From: Bacteroidaceae bacterium | GTDB taxonomy: Bacteria > Bacteroidota > Bacteroidia > Bacteroidales > Bacteroidaceae | NCBI GenBank assembly: GCA_028709135.1 | Contig: JAQVXN010000033.1 | Span: forward strand, 1-11,830 | Reading direction: 5' to 3' | Length of the DNA stretch: 11,830 nucleotides | In this document: positions 6,350 through 11,830 of the stretch, piece by piece | Layout of the letters: each line of letters begins with the position of its first letter | Numbering within the stretch: the first letter of the stretch is position 1 | Position numbers and translations under genes: made by a program | Notes under the pieces: generated by a model | Database searches by the model: none | What the model saw: only the letters and a program-made list of their open reading frames with translations | Told to the model about the DNA's origin: nothing

Positions 6350-7342
6350 TTAAAGTTTTCCCAGAATGCGATCAACCACCCAATTAACGGAAGTAGCACT
6401 AACACTATCGCATGTACAAATTGATTTTTGTTGTAAATGCTCTACTACCAACTTAATGAGAGGCAATTGAACGTGAGGAGGATTCTCAATAATTATTTCT
6501 TCGCGACCACGTTCCGTATGTAATACAATCGGATCGTAGGTAAATACGGAAAAACAGATTTGGCCTTTGTTGCCAATAATTTCGATGCGATCCATTTTTG
6601 CAGATTCATGACCCACGAAGCACCACGAGCCGGAACCTGGCAAACCACTTGCAAAACGAAAACACGCACTTACATCATCTTCTGTTTCATAAAGACCGCC
6701 CCGATTCGCACTATATCCTTTTGCTTCTATAATAGGTCCCAAAATGCATTGCAACAAATCAATCTGATGAGGTGCCAAATCGTAGAAATATCCTCCACCG
6801 GCTATGTCAGGTTGTACGCGCCAAGGCAAGTTCGTTCTGTTATAATCCAAGTCTCGTGGTGGCACAGAAAAGCGTATTTGAACATTCAGTACGGTACCAA
6901 TAGTATCAGTATCTATTAATTCTTTAACTTTCTGAAAATATGGAAGAAAACGTCGATAATAAGCTACGAAACAAGGTACACCGGTTTTCTCTGAAATACG
7001 ATTAATTCTACTACAATCTTCATAATTAGACGACAGTGGTTTTTCTACATAAGCCGGTTTACCAGATTTCATTGCCATAATAGAATATGTGGCATGCGTG
7101 GAAGGTGGTGTGGCTATATAAACAGCGTTTACATCGGGATCATCAATAAGTTCTTGTGGATCTGTATACCATTTGGGGATTTGGTGACGTTCTGCATATG
7201 AACGCGCTTTTTCCTTTGTACGGCTCATTACAGCAACAACTTTTGAACCGTCTATTAAGCTAAACGCAGGACCGCTTTTTTTTTCGGTCACTTCGCCGCA
7301 ACCTATAAAACCCCATTGAACTGTTGTTAATTTCTCTATCAT
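6350..7342 (-). CDS. Gfo/Idh/MocA family NAD(P)-dependent oxidoreductase
   Basis: A 330-residue dehydrogenase-like protein of the glucose-fructose oxidoreductase/inositol dehydrogenase family. In numbering from the ATG, the Rossmann nucleotide-binding loop is G11-F-I-G-C-G-E-V. The E-K-P motif at 100-102 contacts the cofactor and positions the catalytic lysine. G-G-G-Y-F-Y-D188-L-A-P-H192-Q-I-D holds the usual Asp/His active-site pair. The substrate, probably a sugar or polyol derivative, cannot be deduced, and there is no signal peptide. I chose ATG at 7340-7342; a TTG at 7349-7351 would add three residues but falls inside a promoter box. That box is so close to the ATG that the mRNA may lack a leader. 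The gene heads an operon with DUF4421 and a DNA glycosylase. Confidence 0.93.
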   Translation of the reverse strand: MIEKLTTVQWGFIGCGEVTEKKSGPAFSLIDGSKVVAVMSRTKEKARSYAERHQIPKWYTDPQELIDDPDVNAVYIATPPSTHATYSIMAMKSGKPAYVEKPLSSNYEDCSRINRISEKTGVPCFVAYYRRFLPYFQKVKELIDTDTIGTVLNVQIRFSVPPRDLDYNRTNLPWRVQPDIAGGGYFYDLAPHQIDLLQCILGPIIEAKGYSANRGGLYETEDDVSACFRFASGLPGSGSWCFVGHESAKMDRIEIIGNKGQICFSVFTYDPIVLHTERGREEIIIENPPHVQLPLIKLVVEHLQQKSICTCDSVSATSVNWVVDRILGKL

Positions 7343-7348
7343 GCGGTA

Positions 7349-7376
7349 CAAAGATACTCATTTTTCCGTATCTTTG
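7349..7376. promoter_or_regulatory. Palindrome of two divergent -7 boxes
   Basis: CAAAGATAC at 7349-7357 and GTATCTTTG at 7368-7376 form a perfect 9-bp inverted repeat around a 10-bp spacer. Each arm contains TATCTTTG, one per strand. The plus-strand copy (7369-7376) lies 20 nt before the membrane protein start and could drive it, though no -33 TTG is evident on that side. The symmetry could reflect paired divergent promoters or a regulator site overlapping both. Confidence 0.6.
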
Positions 7377-7380
7377 CCAA
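7349..7380 (-). promoter_or_regulatory. Candidate promoter of the oxidoreductase operon
   Basis: On the minus strand TTG at 7380-7378 is followed after 21 bp by TATCTTTG at 7356-7349, close to the Bacteroidetes -33/-7 arrangement. Only 6 nt separate the -7 box from the ATG at 7342, so transcription should start at or next to the start codon. Confidence 0.6.
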
Positions 7381-7396
7381 GCAAAAAAAGAAAATT

Positions 7397-8290
7397 ATGA
7401 AGAATTCAAAACAGAATAAGCCCGTTTGCATTCTTTTTAAAAGTCGTAGCTATCGGGCAAACTTTAATGAGGCTCTTGAGTTTCTGACTGCAAACATAAA
7501 AACATTTATTGTTTCTCTCTTTCCGCCAGCTGTAGCAACGGGATTGTTACTTGCAACCCTTTTCGTTATTTTTCGACATACTGCCGGACATTCTTTCATA
7601 ATAGTAACCGGTATAGGTGTTCTTCTTATCACATATTTTACAGCCGTTTTGCGCCAAGGATTAAAAGAAATGATGAAAGACTATCAACGAACCAATACTG
7701 TAAGACAACTACACTGGAAAAAAGATACAAAAACAGTTTTACTCGGTGCTCTCACAAGTTTTTATTTGCTATTCTTGCAAGTCATAATTTTATGTGCTTT
7801 GATTGCATTAACTGCTTTGTTACACGTAAAACTCGTTTACGTTCTCTCCCCTGTCATTGTTGTGATACTATTTTTAATTGTGCCATTCAATTTGAGTCTT
7901 AATCAGTTGCAATACGGAGAAGGCAACTTCTTTCAGTCTATTATAAATGGTTTTAAATCAACAGTACATTACTACGGTTCGACGCTTATATTGCTGTTTA
8001 TCAGCCTATGTGTTTTTCTGTTGGTTTTTGCAATTTGCTATTTACCGATTTTCATTTTAAATTTATCAATCGCCGCCTCAAATGAGGCTGTATCTTTAGG
8101 AGATCCAACCGATTTGCCGATGTCTGTTTTTGTTTTACATTTTATATTATCGTTGATATTGCTTTCTATCATCCACTTTTCTTCTCTTTTATGGGCTCTG
8201 CCGCAATATTTCCATTATTTTTCTCTTTTGAAAAAAGATGAAGAACGGAAAAAAGAACAGGAAAAATTAAATGCAGTGAAGTATTATTAA
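7397..8290 (+). CDS. Polytopic membrane protein of unknown function
   Basis: I do not recognise a named family with certainty. The 297-residue protein has about six hydrophobic segments, at roughly 37-59, 66-85, 114-142, 145-167, 196-223 and 243-268, with a polar N-terminus and a highly charged C-terminal tail (279-291, rich in K and E). Positively charged loops such as 86-112 (RQGLKEMMKDYQR and nearby) suggest cytoplasmic exposure. No transporter or catalytic motif is evident; the overall look resembles small Bacteroidales inner-membrane proteins of the DUF4013-like type, but that is a guess. It is transcribed divergently from the oxidoreductase operon across a 54-bp gap and converges with the DUF4855 gene, 11 bp separating their stops. 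Confidence 0.85.
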   Translation: MKNSKQNKPVCILFKSRSYRANFNEALEFLTANIKTFIVSLFPPAVATGLLLATLFVIFRHTAGHSFIIVTGIGVLLITYFTAVLRQGLKEMMKDYQRTNTVRQLHWKKDTKTVLLGALTSFYLLFLQVIILCALIALTALLHVKLVYVLSPVIVVILFLIVPFNLSLNQLQYGEGNFFQSIINGFKSTVHYYGSTLILLFISLCVFLLVFAICYLPIFILNLSIAASNEAVSLGDPTDLPMSVFVLHFILSLILLSIIHFSSLLWALPQYFHYFSLLKKDEERKKEQEKLNAVKYY

Positions 8291-8301
8291 GTGAGTATCA
8301 T

Positions 8302-9357
8302 CTAATGTACAGGATGTTCCGAAACAAACTTACAAAATTCGTGATATAGTTTTTTATCTTCTTCCTTATTGGATTTGTACAGTTGATATAGAGCTAAATC
8401 ACCCTGATAATAAGCCAGTCTGCGCGTTCTCCAGATATCATTATCCTTAAAAGCCTTCATATAATTGGTTAGACGATAGCCCCATCCCTGTAACGCTCTT
8501 TCGTCAAATTCCATTTCCATGTCCATGTTATAGTCCTTTGCCAATTTGCACGCTTCATTCAATTGTGAAAGAGGTGTTTTATCATTAAAGAAATAATTTG
8601 GTTGTAGATAAGCATAATTGAATCCTAATTTTTTCCATTGGTCGTAACCATCAGATTTAAAATATGGAATCCAGTTAAAGGTATAGTTCAGTTTGTTCAT
8701 ATAAGCTCCTAACTGGTTTACAATAGTGCGTGTATTAGTAGCTTCTTCAGCAATCCAATAGAAACCTGCAAGCTCAATGTTTTTGTATTTCATCGTCTTG
8801 AATTTTGCCCGAACATAGTCGATATACCACTTGCACGCATCTATTCTATCTTTATCATTCGCAAAATCTATCACACGTCCATTATCAAGACTACCCCAGT
8901 CTTTTTGATCTTTAATTGGTTCGGGCACACCTACAATAACTTTTCGTTTTGTAGGCGGATTACCTAATCTTTTAGCTGCATTGGAGATGGACTGATCTAA
9001 TGCTCCCATGGCTGTTTCAGGCTGTAAATAATAATCGGCAAGTTTTTTCCAGTCCGCCTTGTTAGCTGGCAGATGATGATAACCGGAAGCAAACATCTTA
9101 TTTGTTCCATTATAAAATTCAATAAAGAGAAAAGCATCAAACAACCAATGTTCTTGGTTTTTCTCATCAACGTATGTCACATAAGGATTGACATAATCCA
9201 AATTCCAGATATGAGAACGATGGCTGCCTCCACCATAAAGTAACACCATATCATGATAATTCGGTAGGCGTTTTCCATAAATACTATTGAAATTTGTACT
9301 ACCAAAAACAATTAATAGTACTAAAGCGAGAAATTGAAAATGTTTAAATAGTTTCAT
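8302..9357 (-). CDS. DUF4855 domain-containing secreted protein
   Basis: The 351-residue protein matches DUF4855, a family of unknown function. A hydrophobic N-terminus (5-20) followed by N-S-I-Y-G suggests a signal peptide cleaved near residue 28. Landmarks are M-V-L-L-Y-G-G-G (37-44), P-Y-V-T-Y-V-D (58-64), W-L-F-D-A-F-L-F-I-E (71-80), G-F-Y-W-I-A-E-E (198-205), L-Q-P-N-Y-F-F (251-257) and M-E-F-D-E-R (282-287). Acidic residues at the ends of predicted strands (E204/E205 and E283/D285) are the pattern of a TIM-barrel glycoside hydrolase, so glycan cleavage or binding outside the cytoplasm is a reasonable inference but unproven. It lies 39 nt downstream of DUF1460 on the same strand and is probably cotranscribed. 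No Shine-Dalgarno sequence is evident. Confidence 0.83.
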   Translation of the reverse strand: MKLFKHFQFLALVLLIVFGSTNFNSIYGKRLPNYHDMVLLYGGGSHRSHIWNLDYVNPYVTYVDEKNQEHWLFDAFLFIEFYNGTNKMFASGYHHLPANKADWKKLADYYLQPETAMGALDQSISNAAKRLGNPPTKRKVIVGVPEPIKDQKDWGSLDNGRVIDFANDKDRIDACKWYIDYVRAKFKTMKYKNIELAGFYWIAEEATNTRTIVNQLGAYMNKLNYTFNWIPYFKSDGYDQWKKLGFNYAYLQPNYFFNDKTPLSQLNEACKLAKDYNMDMEMEFDERALQGWGYRLTNYMKAFKDNDIWRTRRLAYYQGDLALYQLYKSNKEEDKKLYHEFCKFVSEHPVH

Positions 9358-9396
9358 TTTAAAAGTTTAAAATTATACGATAAGATGATATTTCTT

Positions 9397-10272
9397 TTAT
9401 TTAATACGAATAACGCGGACTCCTAGTTGAAGACGCTGTGTCTTCATATAAGATTGCAGAGGATTCTTTTCGAGTATGACCTGATGATGCAAACTAGAAG
9501 CATTGAGTAAATGTAATTTTCCATCTTCGCCCCAAACGGCAAATCCCAAATGGCTCACGTCAAGACCGCCACGTTTTGTAACCAAGGCGAGAATGTCACC
9601 ATCGTGAACAGAAGCGAGCAATAATTTAGAGCCACCCAAAGCTTTTATTGGAATGTAACGCACACTACGACCCGTAAGTTCTCGCTCCGTCTGACGAATT
9701 TGTGAAACGTAAGCAGGATGTTTGACCAATGCGGGATATAAATCTGGATGATGAGACATAAAGAAAATGTTCAGTTTTTGAACACTTGTAAATGGAGAAA
9801 CGTGTGGATAATCTTTCGGTCCAATCTCATGAACATAACCATGTTTTTCTCCATTTAAAATCCAGGAGGAATAATAATGGAGCCGCGACGGATATCCGTT
9901 GATAATTCCATCACTATAGCGTATTTTCTGTAACCAGAAACAAAAGTCTGTAAAACTACTTTGTCCATGGCGATATGTAAGTGTAAGAGCTGTTACAGCA
10001 TCAACAAAGGTAGTGCAATCCAATTTGTCTAGTGTAAAAATAAGTCTCTCCTCTCCTTTAGAAGCTTCCAATGTAGCAGCACCATAAGGAATCCCTATAA
10101 ATTTACGAGCAAAAAATAATACAATATTGTCTTTCACCGGTATCGCGCGTGCTTCTCGTAATATTGACTCTATTTTTACAGAGTCTTTGCGTTGGTACAG
10201 AGTTCCCAACTTCTCTGCCCTAGAAAAGAGAGCACAGATTATGAAGAGACTTATAACAAAGAATTTTTTCAT
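9397..10272 (-). CDS. DUF1460 family NlpC/P60-like cysteine hydrolase
   Basis: A 291-residue exported protein of the DUF1460 family, annotated as N-acetylmuramoyl-L-alanine-amidase-like and structurally related to NlpC/P60 peptidases. An N-terminal signal (about 1-19, ending S-R-A) directs it out of the cytoplasm. The catalytic cysteine should be C86 in L-D-K-L-D-C86-T-T-F-V-D, and the histidine H241 in D-V-S-H241-L-G-F. N-A-S-S at 257-260 completes the conserved region. I-P-Y-G-A-A-T-L-E (61-69) is another family landmark. The likely substrate is peptidoglycan or a related amide, acting in the periplasm. It precedes the DUF4855 gene and diverges from the T9SS plug gene. A degenerate -7 box TAACTTCG lies on the minus strand at 10305-10298, but the promoter is uncertain. 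Confidence 0.9.
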   Translation of the reverse strand: MKKFFVISLFIICALFSRAEKLGTLYQRKDSVKIESILREARAIPVKDNIVLFFARKFIGIPYGAATLEASKGEERLIFTLDKLDCTTFVDAVTALTLTYRHGQSSFTDFCFWLQKIRYSDGIINGYPSRLHYYSSWILNGEKHGYVHEIGPKDYPHVSPFTSVQKLNIFFMSHHPDLYPALVKHPAYVSQIRQTERELTGRSVRYIPIKALGGSKLLLASVHDGDILALVTKRGGLDVSHLGFAVWGEDGKLHLLNASSLHHQVILEKNPLQSYMKTQRLQLGVRVIRIK

Positions 10273-10371
10273 CGTTTTTATCGAATCTTTCTGAATGCGA
10301 AGTTACAATAAAAAAGTCAACATAACTTATATTATTGTAGGTTTTTATGACGTGATTATCAAAATCCTATG

Positions 10372-10379
10372 TATTTTTG
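10372..10379 (+). promoter_or_regulatory. Candidate promoter -7 box of the plug gene
   Basis: TATTTTTG matches TAnnTTTG and ends 4 nt before the ATG at 10384, implying a leaderless or nearly leaderless mRNA. It also overlaps the codons that would follow an upstream ATG at 10369, arguing against that start. No -33 TTG is present at normal spacing. Confidence 0.45.
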
Positions 10380-10383
10380 CAGT

Positions 10384-11634
10384 ATGAATAGAAAAATATT
10401 ATTCTGTCTGTTTCTTTTGATAACGTCCTATCTATTTGCCCAAAGGAATGAAATCAAATTGGATAGGATTCATACACTTCAAGTTTTGGTGAATGGTAAA
10501 TGGAATCACTCACCGTTATTGTCGTTAGGATCAGCAGACTATTTGAATGTATCTTTCGATGATTTGACACACGAATACCACCGTTATCGCTATAAAGTAG
10601 AGTTATGTAATTTTGACTGGAAAAAAAACGAACAACTTTTTGAGTCGGATTATCTGCGAGGGGAAACAAGTGACCAGCCAATAGACAAATACGAAAAAAG
10701 TATCAACACAACAGTTCTCTACACGCACTATTCATTTATATTCCCAAATAATCGGATAGGTATAACAAAATCAGGTAATTATCGTATTACGATTTTTGAT
10801 GATGACGAACAGCAAGATGTTGCTTGCGTTTATTTTAGTGTTGTGGACGACAAAGCTCCCATATCAGCAACTGTTACTACAAATACCGATATTGATAAGG
10901 ATCAAAACCATCAACAGGTAAAGTTTAATGTCAATGCCGGAAACCTCGGTTTGACGAATCCTGATACGGAACTTAAAACGGTAGTTTTGCAAAACAATCG
11001 TTGGGACAACGCCGTCATCAACCCCAAACCAGATTTTTTCACTCCATCTGACATTCAGTGGAAATATGCCAAAGAATTGATTTTTAAAGCAGCTAACGAA
11101 TATCGCAAATTTGAACTGACAAACCTGCATTACGGTGTTATGGGTATCGACAAAATCAGTTGGTTTGCTCCTTATTTTCATGCTGAACTTTATCAAGGTA
11201 AAGATCGTCGTAATTACATTTATGATGAAGATCAAGATGGCGCTTTCTATATTCGCACACAAGACTACGAAGACTTTGATTTACAGAGTGATTATGTATT
11301 GGTGCATTTCAGCTTAAAGCATGCACCGGAACTCGATGGCGATATTTATGTAAACGGAGCCTTAAGCAACGACAGTTTTCTTCCCGCATTCAAAATGACC
11401 TACAATGAACAGTCTCAAGCCTATGAGAATACGATTTTATTGAAACAGGGATACTATAATTATTTATATTTGTATTTACCTAAAGGAGCAGAAACAGGGG
11501 AAACGGAAACAGTAGAAGGTGATTTTTATCAAACGGAAAACAAATATACCATTATGGTTTACTTTCGCCCGGAAGGCGGACGTTACGATCAACTAGTTGG
11601 TGTAAGAGAATTCAATTTTATGCCGGGAAAATAA
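10384..11634 (+). CDS. DUF5103 / type IX secretion system plug domain protein
   Basis: The 416-residue exported protein matches DUF5103, now called the T9SS plug domain. In Flavobacterium the plug protein closes the periplasmic side of the SprA translocon. A signal peptide covers about 1-19 (cleavage near L-F-A, before Q20). The first domain shows L-S-L-G-S-A-D-Y-L-N-V-S-F-D-D-L (47-61), Y-R-Y-K-V-E-L-C-N-F-D-W (68-79), L-Y-T-H-Y-S-F-I-F-P (112-121) and S-G-N-Y-R-I (130-135). The remainder is beta-rich, with G-Y-Y-N-Y-L-Y-L-Y-L near the end. I prefer ATG 10384 over ATG 10369, because the upstream one adds five residues before the signal peptide and overlaps the promoter box. A hydroxyacid dehydrogenase gene follows after 9 nt. 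Whether this organism has a working T9SS cannot be told here. Confidence 0.88.
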   Translation: MNRKILFCLFLLITSYLFAQRNEIKLDRIHTLQVLVNGKWNHSPLLSLGSADYLNVSFDDLTHEYHRYRYKVELCNFDWKKNEQLFESDYLRGETSDQPIDKYEKSINTTVLYTHYSFIFPNNRIGITKSGNYRITIFDDDEQQDVACVYFSVVDDKAPISATVTTNTDIDKDQNHQQVKFNVNAGNLGLTNPDTELKTVVLQNNRWDNAVINPKPDFFTPSDIQWKYAKELIFKAANEYRKFELTNLHYGVMGIDKISWFAPYFHAELYQGKDRRNYIYDEDQDGAFYIRTQDYEDFDLQSDYVLVHFSLKHAPELDGDIYVNGALSNDSFLPAFKMTYNEQSQAYENTILLKQGYYNYLYLYLPKGAETGETETVEGDFYQTENKYTIMVYFRPEGGRYDQLVGVREFNFMPGK

Positions 11635-11643
11635 AAAAAGGAA

Positions 11644-11830
11644 ATGATGCATTTAGTTTTTTTAGACAGTTTTGCGATGAATCCGGGAGATTTGGACTTA
11701 TCGTCGTTTAAACGTTTCGGAGATGTAACAGACTACCCACGTACACTTCCGGAAGACGTTGTAGAGCGTAGCAGAAATGCGGATATTCTTATTATTAATA
11801 AGGTAAAATTAACAGCGACCATATTAGCAA
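11644..11830 (+). CDS. D-2-hydroxyacid dehydrogenase, N-terminal part (cut by window end)
   Basis: The first 62 codons of a gene that runs off the right edge. The visible protein starts MMHLVFLDSFAMNPGDL and continues with F-G-D-V-T-D-Y, then R-T-L-P-E-D-V-V-E-R, then A-D-I-L-I-I-N-K-V-K-L-T, which is the N-terminal half of the substrate domain of D-glycerate dehydrogenase/hydroxypyruvate reductase-like enzymes. These reduce 2-keto acids using NAD(P)H in the cytoplasm. The catalytic Arg/Glu/His residues lie beyond the window, so the substrate cannot be settled. Two ATGs stand in tandem at 11644 and 11647. AAAGGAA immediately upstream is spaced better for the second, so the start may be 11647. 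It follows the plug gene after 9 nt, probably in one operon. Confidence 0.85.
   Translation, partial: MMHLVFLDSFAMNPGDLDLSSFKRFGDVTDYPRTLPEDVVERSRNADILIINKVKLTATILA

Noticed and set aside
6560..6919. Plus-strand reading frame of about 120 codons opposite the oxidoreductase
   Set aside because: It is a shadow of the oxidoreductase coding strand with cysteine- and threonine-rich low-complexity translation and no start signals.
7343..7351. TTG start at 7351 for the oxidoreductase
   Set aside because: It adds only three residues, is a rare start codon and overlaps the -7 box; ATG at 7342 fits better.
10864..11262. Antisense reading frame of about 130 codons opposite the plug gene
   Set aside because: It is fully contained in a well-supported gene, its translation has no recognisable family features, and the opposite strand has consistent domain motifs.

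Overview
The window comes from a member of the Bacteroidetes, most likely the order Bacteroidales. The evidence is its AT-rich sequence, repeated matches to the Bacteroidetes -7 promoter box TAnnTTTG just upstream of genes, weak Shine-Dalgarno signals, and families largely confined to this phylum (DUF4421, a type IX secretion plug domain protein, DUF1460). I cannot name the genus. This looks like ordinary chromosomal backbone: no tRNA, rRNA, transposase, phage gene or CRISPR array is visible.

Layout. Positions 1-475 hold no convincing gene. They contain a 21-bp tandem repeat array (139-235), possible outward-facing promoters near the left edge, and a strong intrinsic terminator (391-438) for the leftward genes. 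dapA (lysine and cell-wall precursor synthesis) and ligA (NAD+-dependent DNA ligase) run leftward. Across a short divergent promoter region, trmD (tRNA m1G37 methyltransferase) and an overlapping msrC (free methionine-R-sulfoxide reductase) run rightward. A leftward operon from 7342 to 4657 encodes a Gfo/Idh/MocA oxidoreductase, a DUF4421 outer-membrane-barrel candidate and a uracil-DNA-glycosylase-superfamily protein. A divergently transcribed polytopic membrane protein of unknown function (7397-8290) faces a second leftward pair, DUF1460 (NlpC/P60-like cysteine hydrolase) and DUF4855 (secreted, glycosidase-like). At the right end, a rightward pair encodes a DUF5103/T9SS plug protein and the first part of a D-2-hydroxyacid dehydrogenase.

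How the genes fit together. Most are housekeeping functions (cell-wall precursor supply, DNA ligation and repair, tRNA modification, oxidised methionine repair) mixed with envelope proteins of poorly known role. I found no clear new defence or biosynthetic system. The points most worth checking are the repeat array, whose inverted-repeat arms are invariant while the centre varies; promoter boxes so close to two start codons that the mRNAs may be leaderless; a perfect palindrome built from two divergent -7 boxes; and the tight coupling of a DUF4421 gene with a family-6-like DNA glycosylase.
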